Origin: a filamentous cyanobacterium ESFC-1
Lineage (GTDB): Bacteria > Cyanobacteriota > Cyanobacteriia > Cyanobacteriales > Spirulinaceae
NCBI GenBank assembly: GCA_000380225.1
Contig: KB904823.1
Span: forward strand, 1 to 64,000
DNA length: 64,000 bases
Direction: 5' to 3'
How positions within the stretch are numbered: the first letter of the stretch is position 1; each line of letters begins with the position of its first letter. Below, in pieces: positions 17,001 to 24,839 of the stretch. Both the position numbers and the translations under genes were made by a program. Under the pieces are notes generated by a model that worked only from the letters and a program-made list of their open reading frames with translations, searched no databases and had not been told where the DNA came from.

Positions 17001-18738
17001 CATTAGAATTGACAACAGAACAAATATCGTCTGGGTCTGTAAGCTGCCAAATTTCATCGGAATGGGGTAGGGCTTGACTAAAAGTGATTAGGTTTAGGAC
17101 TATGCTGGGAATTGAACGAGGCAATAACCAAGTATAGAAAATTCCTTGATGGTTTCTATTGCCGAGAATAATTCCTTGATTGTTCGGGACTAGGATATTA
17201 TTGATTTTCAAAAGATGGGAGATGCAGCAAATATCATCTAAGTCTGGGGGGATAATTTTTTGCTGCTCATTTTTAGCCGACCAGTATTTCCAAAGTCCAC
17301 CGAATATCATCTCATTCTTTAAGAAGACTAGCCCCTTTTGAGTCAGGTTTTGAACTTGGGGTTCGGTTTTTAAGAAATTTAACGAGTAAAGAATCAAGGA
17401 AGTGGCGAAATTACTACTATCAAAGTTCCAATCTTCCTGCTGTTGGTCATTTTTGTATTTGCGATCGAACTCTATTACAAATTCCCCATCCTCTAGCTGG
17501 TTGTTCGTCAAAAAATCAACAGCCCGAACTAGACTCCGTTCTAAGTCATTGGTAGGCTGTGATAGGAAAGTTGTGGGTTGAGGTTGAGTGTCAGTTATCT
17601 CAACAGTTTGGTGTGATTGAGAAACATTCATTTTGGCTAAGTTCAGTTTGATTTGGCGGATGGAGACCAGTACCCTCTGCCGAATGGCAGGGTAAAATAA
17701 GGCAGTATGCACCCCTAGTAGAATGAGAAAAGTCGGTTGGTGAAGCGATAGTAGGATTAATAAACTCAGAGGCAACCACACCTCATAAAAATCGTGCAGA
17801 ATGATATAAGACTTTTCCGGGGGAGACGGATTCAACTCATTCTGTCCCATAAGAAGCAGCATCAAACCGTAAGCAGCGCAAGGAACGAGAAAGAAGGGGG
17901 AAGATTGAGCAATAACTAGAACCAGTGCGGTTGATAAAATCGCTTCGAGGGGAAAGACAATGGAATTAATCCAAAATCGCAGCGTTCCCGCTCCTAACTT
18001 GGTAGCGAGGGTTTGAATACCTGATTTCAAATCGTTCTCTCGATCCCAAATTTGATGTAGTAAAATCCCTCGAATTCCCACCGCAAATGCCCAAGTTGTG
18101 GCGATGATTGCCCATAAATTATTACTAGGTGAAGACGGAACGGCTAAGTTAGCAAAAACCGTCGCTACCAGCAACGTCGGCACAGCATGAACCGTAGCAG
18201 CATCAGCAACTGCACCGAAAACAAATCGTTCTTTGAGTCGCAGAGGTGGGGCAGGATAAACGGTTAATAATAGATAGATGGCAGCCAGCAAAATGCCGGA
18301 AGTTGGGTTAAAGCCAATCCACCACCAAGGAATTAAACCGAGAACGGCTAAACTGAGACTTACTCCCGTCCGTTGTCCCCTGGAAAGGGATGCCATTCGA
18401 TTCGGTTTACCCGCTTTTTTATCGACCTCAATATCAAAAATGTCATTCACCACATGACCGTAAGCAGCAACACAGAACATGGAGACGGTGAGCGCGAGTA
18501 GGGTGGTGAAGGACGGGTGAGGGGGGATATCTTGGGTTAGGATTTCAGCATAAGCAATGGCGAGTAATGGGGGGATTTTATAGAACCACCAATCTTGACC
18601 GCGAAGTAAGTTGAAAAGCGATCTAATGTTTTTCTTAGTTCTAGGATTTTTCTTGATTTCTTCAGGTTGTTCCTCTTTCATGAATTTGATAAGCTCTGTC
18701 TCAGTTAATGTATATTTTTCATGCTCTAGAACCTTCAC
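14068..18738 (-). CDS. Five-domain fusion: UbiA prenyltransferase, terpene-cyclase-like toroid, PhyH dioxygenase, TPR, methyltransferase
   Basis: 1556 residues. Residues 40-365: UbiA membrane prenyltransferase with both Asp-rich motifs (NDIFDIEVD at 98-106, DREND at 232-236) and about eight membrane helices. Residues 400-730: alpha/alpha toroid of the prenyltransferase/squalene-cyclase class with QW-like units (QLEDGEF, QKADGSF, QQANGSW) and two DxDDIC motifs (499 and 568), DxDD being the catalytic acid of class II terpene cyclases. Residues 745-960: phytanoyl-CoA dioxygenase-like Fe(II)/2-oxoglutarate domain with HQD (842-844), distal FHGASS and ERVAF. Residues 1020-1060 coiled coil, 1080-1200 TPRs, 1300-1450 class I methyltransferase (EVGCGTGSS). 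A low-complexity stretch (1202-1226) comes from an intergenic-type tandem repeat. GTG at 18738 overlaps the preceding gene by 4 bp. Probable prenyl transfer, cyclisation, hydroxylation and methylation on one chain; product unknown. Confidence 0.88.
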   Translation of the reverse strand: MKVLEHEKYTLTETELIKFMKEEQPEEIKKNPRTKKNIRSLFNLLRGQDWWFYKIPPLLAIAYAEILTQDIPPHPSFTTLLALTVSMFCVAAYGHVVNDIFDIEVDKKAGKPNRMASLSRGQRTGVSLSLAVLGLIPWWWIGFNPTSGILLAAIYLLLTVYPAPPLRLKERFVFGAVADAATVHAVPTLLVATVFANLAVPSSPSNNLWAIIATTWAFAVGIRGILLHQIWDRENDLKSGIQTLATKLGAGTLRFWINSIVFPLEAILSTALVLVIAQSSPFFLVPCAAYGLMLLLMGQNELNPSPPEKSYIILHDFYEVWLPLSLLILLSLHQPTFLILLGVHTALFYPAIRQRVLVSIRQIKLNLAKMNVSQSHQTVEITDTQPQPTTFLSQPTNDLERSLVRAVDFLTNNQLEDGEFVIEFDRKYKNDQQQEDWNFDSSNFATSLILYSLNFLKTEPQVQNLTQKGLVFLKNEMIFGGLWKYWSAKNEQQKIIPPDLDDICCISHLLKINNILVPNNQGIILGNRNHQGIFYTWLLPRSIPSIVLNLITFSQALPHSDEIWQLTDPDDICSVVNSNVLLYLGEDKRTEKTLQYLVDIILDNKEEASLSFYDHPLSLYYMVSRAYFNGVTSLKLTKTPILNKIANLQKADGSFGDELLTALAICTLLNFNHIVPSLDRAIQFLLNTQQANGSWQRIPLYGGQADRKLFGSEALTTGFCVEALARCRLLNLPATQPKTSTILTPQMQQELEENGYVILNNFLSEAELQDLREFDSTHPQPEDIANGTTINTSDLSYRQQVNQKLTSIVSTKLPTTLPGYRTAFCTWYRKSPNSSTNATQLHQDPSLTDETDTRSYGIWCPLTDVTPENGCLSVVKGSHHLNSKPRPFYPFSPFPYNSTLASLIEDNYLTPIPLKAGQAILYDKRLFHGASSNTQHQERVAFTCLIAPQNTLTHFGYRESAQSETLELYAVEDDFYHRYILGEKPSGDGVTLIKTEPYTYDPLTPELIAEKLDPLHPKKSTQPEAIEQYRQTLQHFQTQAKQHFDQLQSQLHQTQSELHHLKLYLQETQGQAGLFNYYRHRINHQPDNLDLYRQALTLQPDNLQLRLQLGQTLTRQNRPEEAITTYQTALESHPHWQLYLALGQTLEQVKRDAEAVIAYEKALELNPHHSSIYEHLGDLLAQQNQLSAASQYYRRVLELQQGRKLPKAEGRGQIAEGEKGEVSKKKRPETNSDKPYIVSSKKLDIEKYLSETKWQVEVEAMLYQTYYNFLDQIKDKKPPKEEINNDVQDHVFRRYQKTLTYYLPWVTKVLDLSDQEIIEVGCGTGSSTAAFAHFSKYIYAYEVDKTSALAAKERMKIMGINNVSVIQEQPESLLETIKSNHSSGVSVILLFAVLEHTTIQERLETLKLCWELLLPGGILIIAETPNRLTYYDYHTSRLPFFHFLPLDLAVEYYKFSPREQFKLAIEKSLKSRTKQLAKNSLIRWGNAVSYHEFELTLGSNLEEILVADGDSEEMRQLYPVSKEEELLKPYFIETNINQPLAFTNQIFNLIFQKGTN
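15085..15123. repeat. Heptamer-like short tandem repeat inside a coding region
   Basis: TGCCCTCTGCCTTCTGCCTTC is the CTGCCTT-type short tandem repeat usually found between cyanobacterial genes. Here it lies in frame between the TPR and methyltransferase domains of the fusion gene and encodes a Lys/Glu/Gly-rich linker. Confidence 0.65.
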
Positions 18739-19280
18739 TGGTTTAAACTGGTCAAATAATGCTGCTGCATCAATGACACGGTTTGCGGGTCACAATTTGA
18801 GCCTGTATAAACAAAGTGAGGTCTTGGGCTTGAGGTAATTAGATGACTTTTTTCAACAACTTGAAGACAGCCTTGTTGTTCATCAACATCAATCAGGGGA
18901 CACCAAATCGTCAAAGATTGATGTCGCGTTTCATCTACTATAGAGGGGTCTTGATGTAGCGGTATGGGAGGAGAGTTTTGTGGTTTGTAGATAAAAATGC
19001 AATTAACGATTTTATAATCGGGAAAAAGAGTTTCTATTTTGGAATTCAAGCTACTTTTAAGTTTTTGAGTAACCTGTTCTCTATACTGCCTCTGCGAACT
19101 GGAATCACTGCGATACAGATAAGGACTATCTGTTACCGCATCTTCGGGAAAAGGGGTTTCTTGATAAAGTTTAAGTAGATGTTGTACCTCTTCTCGATTC
19201 AGGAAATTAGAGACTGTATATCCTTTTCGCTCAAGACCTGGTTTTAAACTCAGGTTATTAACGCTTTGACTATAAAACAT
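18735..19280 (-). CDS. C-terminally truncated phytanoyl-CoA dioxygenase-like protein
   Basis: 181 residues related to the dioxygenase domain of the downstream fusion: GYTVSNFLNREEVQHLLKLY near the start, HQDPSIVDETRHQS with the first His and Asp of the iron site, then IWCPLIDVDEQQGCLQVV. It stops at QQHYLTSLNQ, exactly where its relative continues with the strand carrying the distal iron His and the 2-oxoglutarate-binding Arg. No other frame restores that part. As it stands it cannot make a complete Fe(II) site, so it is either inactive, a partner subunit, or a decaying duplicate. The stop overlaps the GTG of the fusion gene by 4 bp. Confidence 0.8.
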   Translation of the reverse strand: MFYSQSVNNLSLKPGLERKGYTVSNFLNREEVQHLLKLYQETPFPEDAVTDSPYLYRSDSSSQRQYREQVTQKLKSSLNSKIETLFPDYKIVNCIFIYKPQNSPPIPLHQDPSIVDETRHQSLTIWCPLIDVDEQQGCLQVVEKSHLITSSPRPHFVYTGSNCDPQTVSLMQQHYLTSLNQ

Positions 19281-19360
19281 CCTGTCCCCTTTTCTTTACT
19301 CCTCCTGCTAGTATCAAATTACTCAAGATTTGTCAATCCTGACCAACAGCCAGATTGCCA

Positions 19361-20620
19361 ATGCCCACCCAGTCCCACACCCAAGCCGTCCTCAACCACT
19401 ACCAAAAAGCCTTAACCTTCTCCCCTCAACCCGCGAAAATCCAAGCAAGCATCGCGGCTCTTCACTGGACGCTCTGGGATATGCCCCAGGCAATGGAACA
19501 TTACCTCCAAGCTCACAGGCTCAATCCCCAGGCACAATGGCATCACTGGCGCTTATACTTCGGCCTGCAACACCTGGCTCGTCTCGAATCCCCCAGACTG
19601 CTGGAATTTTGCCAGCGCACCATCGATATCATCGAGCCAAACACGCCTCACTATCCCAATCGGGGTTTCACTGGCTTACTCCTCGCCACCGCCTATCGTT
19701 ACTCAGGAAAACCGGAACGCGCCCGAAATTTCCTCCATCACTCCTATCGTGCCATCCTAGCGCCCCATTATCCCGAACTCATCGAGAAGGCTTGGACAGA
19801 ACGACGACAGCACCCGCCCAACTTTCTCATCATTGGCGCGTGGAAATGCGGCACAACCTCGCTCTATCACTACCTGAGTCAACATCCCCAAATACTGCCC
19901 GCGATCGCCAAAGAACTGCGCTACTTCACAGGCGAAACCCATTGGCAGCAATCCGCAACTCACGCCGATTATCTCGATTATTTCCCACCCATCGACCATC
20001 CCGATTATCAAACCGGAGAAGCCACCCCCGGATACATCATTCAACCCCACCTCGCTCAGTATCTGCGCCAGCATTTTCCCCAGGTCAAAATCATTATCCT
20101 GTTACGCAATCCAGTCAAACGGGCGATCTCAGAGTTTTATCTGCGCCAAAGCCTCAATGACCCCACGTTTGCCCAAACCCTCGACGGCGTAACCCACATT
20201 GACTTAGCCAAAGTCGATGCCATAACCGACCAAACTTATACCGCCTTAAAAACAGAAGGTAACTGGCTGCAATCCTTGCTCAAACAGCAGGCAATTTATG
20301 AGACCGACATCAGCATAAATTTAGCCCGTAATTTAGCCTTTAGCCAGTATATTCGCTATCTTCCCCAGTGGTTTGAGCAGTTTCCTAGAGAACAGATTCT
20401 TCTTATTCGCAGCGAAGATTTATTTCAGAACCCTCCAGAGACCCTGCAACAGATTTACACCTTTTTAGGTCTGGAATATCACCCCTTACCGGAATATCGC
20501 AATGTGAATTGTCGGCAGTATAACGCGATTAGTCCAGAACTTTGTCAACAGCTTACGGCGTTTTTTCAGCCTGATAATGAACAACTCGAAGATTATTTAG
20601 GACGAAAATTTAACTGGTAG
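19361..20620 (+). CDS. TPR-sulfotransferase (copy 2)
   Basis: 419 residues: N-terminal TPR-like repeats (LNHYQKALTFSPQPAKIQAS), then a PAPS-dependent sulfotransferase domain from about residue 155 with the 5'-phosphosulfate loop IGAWKCGTTSLYHYLSQHP, TGEATPGYII, and the 3'-phosphate site LLRNPVKRAISEFYLRQS. C-terminus LEDYLGRKFNW as in the two paralogues. I chose ATG 19361 over the TTG at 19355. It is divergent from the dioxygenase/fusion operon and convergent with the FAAL gene. Role: sulfation of the exported glycan or lipid, by inference. Confidence 0.93.
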   Translation: MPTQSHTQAVLNHYQKALTFSPQPAKIQASIAALHWTLWDMPQAMEHYLQAHRLNPQAQWHHWRLYFGLQHLARLESPRLLEFCQRTIDIIEPNTPHYPNRGFTGLLLATAYRYSGKPERARNFLHHSYRAILAPHYPELIEKAWTERRQHPPNFLIIGAWKCGTTSLYHYLSQHPQILPAIAKELRYFTGETHWQQSATHADYLDYFPPIDHPDYQTGEATPGYIIQPHLAQYLRQHFPQVKIIILLRNPVKRAISEFYLRQSLNDPTFAQTLDGVTHIDLAKVDAITDQTYTALKTEGNWLQSLLKQQAIYETDISINLARNLAFSQYIRYLPQWFEQFPREQILLIRSEDLFQNPPETLQQIYTFLGLEYHPLPEYRNVNCRQYNAISPELCQQLTAFFQPDNEQLEDYLGRKFNW

Positions 20621-20644
20621 AACAAGCTATGCCTAGCTTACACT

Positions 20645-23407
20645 TTACGACCCACCCACCGATTCTAAACAAGCATTGAGCTTCCGGGCATACACCTCAA
20701 CATGAGGCGGATTGTGGTATGTGCCATGTCGTCCGGGAACCTTGACCACCTCAACCCCGCCCTCAACCCAATCATTCCAGCCTGACTGCTTCATCGGGTC
20801 GAACTGATACTCTCGCCCCTCCAAGTCATTGTCCATCTTAGAAAAGAAAACAACTCGCCCAAAATACATTTGCGGCGTTTGATGAATCCAAACCTGCTGG
20901 TTCGCCTCCATCACCTTGAGAATCGTCTCTACCTTCTGTGGACTTAACCCATACTCCGAAAATTGCTCCCGTTTCTTCTGTTTCCCCACCATTAGCCAGC
21001 GCTGCCAATGTCTTTCTCTCTGTTCCTCCGTCAAACAAGGATTCGGACTATCCATCATCACCACCAGCGATGCCAACTCCCCTTGACGCTGTAACTGCTG
21101 TGCCATTTCCAGGGCAACATTGCCACCTATACACATCCCCGCCAATAAATACGGGCCATGGGGCTGCACGGTTTGGATTTCGCGGATGTAGTGTGCTGCC
21201 ATATCTTCGATGCGAGTGAACGGGGCTTGTTGACCATCAAAACCGATCGCTCTCAAGCCATACAGCGGGCGATCGCAATCAAGTTGTTGCGCGAATAACG
21301 GACACAGGACATCGCCGCCAATGTGATGTACCAGAAACAACGGCGTTTTTGTCCCCTCTCGATGAATGGAAACAAGGGAACGAGATGAGGAAAAATCCCA
21401 GCGCGTTCGATAAATCAAACGGGTGAAGGCTTCTAGGGTGGGTGCTTCAGCAAAAGCACTGGGTTCTAGGGCAATGCCTAACTGTTCTAACTCAGCAATA
21501 ACGGTCATCGCCTTGAGGGAATTTCCACCCAACTCAAAAAAGTTATCCGTCTCCCGAACCGTAGGAACTTCCAACACCTGCCGCCAAATCTCTGTCATCC
21601 GCTCGCCAAAGAAATTGCCAGCAACCCTATCCACCGCCAAAGCCTCATCCTGTCCCCTCTCCCACCGGGCTAACTCCGCCAACTGCCCCGCTAAAAACCC
21701 CTGACGACAAGCCCGACGCTGAATCTTACCGCTCGAAGTCTTGAAAATGCTGCCCCGTTTGAGCAACACCACCGCCTGCATCGGCAACTCGAACTGTTCC
21801 GCCACTATCGATCGCACTGCCGCCAAAATCGCCTCCGGTTCGAGACTCCCAACCCTTTTCGCCTCACACTCCCACACCACCACCACGCGCTCCTCACCGT
21901 CCACTTCCACCGCAAACGCCGCCCCCGCATCAGGACGCAGTGCCGGATGACAACGCTCCACCGCCCACTCAATATCCTGGGGGTAATAATTTTCACCCCG
22001 AACAATAATCAAATCCTTCAACCGCCCAGTGACAAATAACTCACCCGCCCGTAAAAATCCCAAATCCCCCGTCCGTAAAAACCCGCCTGCTCCCGTATCC
22101 GCCAACACCGCCCCAAACGTCGCGTCCGTCTCCTCCTGACGCTGCCAATAGCCCCGCGCCACCCCCGCACTAGCCACCCAAATTTCCCCCACCTCATCCA
22201 CCCCACAGCGTCGCCCGGTCTCCGGGTTGACAATCTCCACCCGCGTCCCTGGCAATACTTGTCCGCAACTCATCCAGCGCCCCGATAACTCTGGTATTTC
22301 AACAGATACTGGCTCTTCTCCCTGGCGGCTCGTCGTCACCAACAACGTCGCCTCTGCCAACCCATAGGCGGGAGCAAACGTCTGTCGTTGAAACCCACAA
22401 CCCGCAAACGCTGCACAAAACTCATCTATCACGTCCGGGTTAATCGGTTCTGCGGCATTTCCCGCCGCTTGCCAACTGCTGAGGTCGAGGTCAGCACAAT
22501 CTTCTGGGGCAATGCGCCGCACGCAGTAGGCATAGGCAAAGTTCGGGGCTTGGCTGTGGGTGGCACGATAGCGAGAAATAGCGGCTAACCAGCGTAAGGG
22601 TCGTTTGATAAACGCGGTGGGGGACATGAAGTAACAGGGTGTGCCGTTATACAGGGGTAATAGCATCCCCTCGACTAAGCCGTAATCGTGGAAGTAGGGC
22701 ATCCAGGTGACGGTGATGCTCTCGGCGGTGTAGCCTCCGGCTTGCTGTAAGGCGACTAAATGCCCCATGAGGTTGTCGTGGTCGAGCATTACGCCTTTGG
22801 GGGTGGAAGTAGACCCGGAGGTGTATTGCAAGTAAGCCAGGGTGTCTCCGCGCAGAGTGGGGGTTTGCCATTGGTGGGCTAATTTGTCGGGAATTTTATC
22901 GGTGGCTATCCAGGGTAATGCTGCAAGCTGAGAATTTGGTTCGGTTACACTATTGGCGGTGAGACGATAATGTACGAATAAACAGGGTCTATGGTTGAGT
23001 TTTTGGACTCGGCTTTGGGCGGTAAATTGCCAGCCTTCTTGTTGCTGTAATACCCTTGTCGTCGTTAAGACTAATTTCGCTCCGGCATCGGCGGCAATGG
23101 CTTCTAATCGGGGCAATACTCGCTTGATTCGCGTGGTTTCGGGGGCTGGGGCAGGAATGGCGACGACTCCGGCGTAGAGACAGCCTAAGAGGGCGGTAAG
23201 GGCTTCGGTGCTTTGGGGGTAAAGGAGTAGGACTCGTTCTCCCATCGTACAATGGGCTTGGAGAAAGGACGCGATCGCCCTGGCTTTGGTATCAATTTCT
23301 CTGAGGGTGAGACTTTTGGACGGGGATTTGCCGTCTTTGAGAAAGGTGAAAATGGCAGTATCGGGGAATTGCAGGGCTTGTTGGCGTAAATGAGTAATAA
23401 GGGTCAT
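20645..23407 (-). CDS. Fatty acyl-AMP ligase fused to ACP and thioesterase (FAAL-ACP-TE)
   Basis: 920 residues. Residues 1-570: adenylate-forming enzyme of the FAAL type, with the ATP loop YTSGSTSTPKGVMLDH, the family motif PAYGLAEATLLVTT and TGDLGFL; FAALs load a fatty acid onto a carrier protein as an acyl-AMP intermediate. Residues about 600-670: acyl carrier protein, phosphopantetheine site FFELGGNSLKA. Residues about 690-915: type I thioesterase (alpha/beta hydrolase) with nucleophile elbow GMCIGG, Cys in place of the usual Ser, then MMDSPNP and the C-terminal HGTYHNPP His. A stand-alone FAAL-ACP-TE makes and releases (or transfers) an activated acyl chain, plausibly to acylate the glycan or terpenoid of this locus. 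Codon third positions are GC-rich compared with neighbours, suggesting separate acquisition. Confidence 0.93.
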   Translation of the reverse strand: MTLITHLRQQALQFPDTAIFTFLKDGKSPSKSLTLREIDTKARAIASFLQAHCTMGERVLLLYPQSTEALTALLGCLYAGVVAIPAPAPETTRIKRVLPRLEAIAADAGAKLVLTTTRVLQQQEGWQFTAQSRVQKLNHRPCLFVHYRLTANSVTEPNSQLAALPWIATDKIPDKLAHQWQTPTLRGDTLAYLQYTSGSTSTPKGVMLDHDNLMGHLVALQQAGGYTAESITVTWMPYFHDYGLVEGMLLPLYNGTPCYFMSPTAFIKRPLRWLAAISRYRATHSQAPNFAYAYCVRRIAPEDCADLDLSSWQAAGNAAEPINPDVIDEFCAAFAGCGFQRQTFAPAYGLAEATLLVTTSRQGEEPVSVEIPELSGRWMSCGQVLPGTRVEIVNPETGRRCGVDEVGEIWVASAGVARGYWQRQEETDATFGAVLADTGAGGFLRTGDLGFLRAGELFVTGRLKDLIIVRGENYYPQDIEWAVERCHPALRPDAGAAFAVEVDGEERVVVVWECEAKRVGSLEPEAILAAVRSIVAEQFELPMQAVVLLKRGSIFKTSSGKIQRRACRQGFLAGQLAELARWERGQDEALAVDRVAGNFFGERMTEIWRQVLEVPTVRETDNFFELGGNSLKAMTVIAELEQLGIALEPSAFAEAPTLEAFTRLIYRTRWDFSSSRSLVSIHREGTKTPLFLVHHIGGDVLCPLFAQQLDCDRPLYGLRAIGFDGQQAPFTRIEDMAAHYIREIQTVQPHGPYLLAGMCIGGNVALEMAQQLQRQGELASLVVMMDSPNPCLTEEQRERHWQRWLMVGKQKKREQFSEYGLSPQKVETILKVMEANQQVWIHQTPQMYFGRVVFFSKMDNDLEGREYQFDPMKQSGWNDWVEGGVEVVKVPGRHGTYHNPPHVEVYARKLNACLESVGGS

Positions 23408-23520
23408 GGTTTGCGGGTGGAGGAAGTGCGGTGATGCTAAGGTTTTATTTTTCGGGGTCTTAAAATTTTTGTATCAATAGCGCGATCGCTCTTTTTATTT
23501 TTGTCTAACTTACCTTAATT

Positions 23521-24792
23521 ATGAACCTATCTAGTTCTACTTCAGTTAGTAGTGAGGAACAAACCCAAGCTCTCATCAAACACTATCAAAAAGCCCTCGT
23601 TATCAAACCTGACTCTGCCACAATTCATCAAGATATTGGGAATCTCTATCAAAGTTTATTTGATTTTGAACAAGCTGTCGCTTACTATCTCAAAGCTATC
23701 GAACTGAAGTCCGATCTTTTCCCAGCTTATTATCGACTTAAATTTATCCTAGAAAATACTGTTTGGTCAAATGAATATCAAAAAGGCGAAATTATCGAAA
23801 ATGGTATTCGTGTTCTCGAAAAAAATATCATCAACCAACCTCATTTCTTCTTCGCTTATGTCATTTTAGGCGAACTTTATGCCCAACAAGGAAAAATTGA
23901 AAAAGCTAAAGATTGTTATCAAAAAGCCAGCTTTGCACAAATTCAGCGTTTCTATCCTCACCTCAGCCAACATTGGGATTTTACAACAAAGCGCCAACCC
24001 GATTTTCTCGTAATTGGTTTATTCAAGTGCGGTACAACTTCTTTTTATCGTTATCTCACCCAACATCCACAAGTTTTACCAGCCGTTGCGAAAGAAATTC
24101 GTTACCTTTCTGGGGATACAGCCAACGACTTAGATTATTATCTTTCCCATTTTCCAGCAGTTTCCCATCCAAACTATTTTACCGGGGAAGCAACTCCAAG
24201 GTATTTTATACTTCCCAATATAGCTCAACAGATTAAAGATTGGTTTCCTGGCATTAAGCTTATTCTTTTGCTAAGAAATCCTATCAAACGAGCAATTTCT
24301 GGCTTCTATCATGGTAATCAATTTAGTTATCGATACTTAAACAAATCTCTTAATGACATTCGACGCTTAGATATAAACTTTATTCGAGAGAAAATTTTTG
24401 AAATCAAAAAAATGCAAAAACTCTCGCACTTTCAATGGCTCAAATTTTTAGCCAAAAAAAGTAAACAAAACTTAAAGATTAACGATGAAATTGCGTTTCA
24501 TATCGCTTTTAGTCTTTATATCAATTATCTCCCCGAATGGTTTGAGCATTTTCCTAAAGAACAACTCTTAATCCTTAAAAGCGAAGACCTCTTTACTAAC
24601 CCAGCAAGCACCATGAAACAAGCCTATAACTTTCTCGGACTTCCTGACCATCCTCTTAACGAATATCGCAACGCTAACCGCAATTCCTACCCTGATATCT
24701 CTCTTAGCTTATATCAGCAACTTACCGAGTTCTTCCAACCTTATAATCAGCAATTAGAAGACTATTTGGGTAGGAAGTTCGATTGGGAGTAG
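23521..24792 (+). CDS. TPR-sulfotransferase (copy 3)
   Basis: 423 residues with TPR repeats (IKHYQKALVIKPDSATIHQD, then a second unit FEQAVAYYLKAIELKSD) and a sulfotransferase domain from about residue 160: 5'-phosphosulfate loop IGLFKCGTTSFYRYLTQHP, TGEATPRYFI, 3'-phosphate site LLRNPIKRAISGFYHG. Ends LEDYLGRKFDWE. Clearly paralogous to the genes at 9547 and 19361. AT-rich compared with the FAAL gene it diverges from. PAPS-dependent transfer to a glycan acceptor is expected; acceptor unknown. Confidence 0.93.
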   Translation: MNLSSSTSVSSEEQTQALIKHYQKALVIKPDSATIHQDIGNLYQSLFDFEQAVAYYLKAIELKSDLFPAYYRLKFILENTVWSNEYQKGEIIENGIRVLEKNIINQPHFFFAYVILGELYAQQGKIEKAKDCYQKASFAQIQRFYPHLSQHWDFTTKRQPDFLVIGLFKCGTTSFYRYLTQHPQVLPAVAKEIRYLSGDTANDLDYYLSHFPAVSHPNYFTGEATPRYFILPNIAQQIKDWFPGIKLILLLRNPIKRAISGFYHGNQFSYRYLNKSLNDIRRLDINFIREKIFEIKKMQKLSHFQWLKFLAKKSKQNLKINDEIAFHIAFSLYINYLPEWFEHFPKEQLLILKSEDLFTNPASTMKQAYNFLGLPDHPLNEYRNANRNSYPDISLSLYQQLTEFFQPYNQQLEDYLGRKFDWE

Positions 24793-24839
24793 GGGAGTGG
24801 CATGACACAGCTAAAATATTGAATGAACTATAATTTGTT

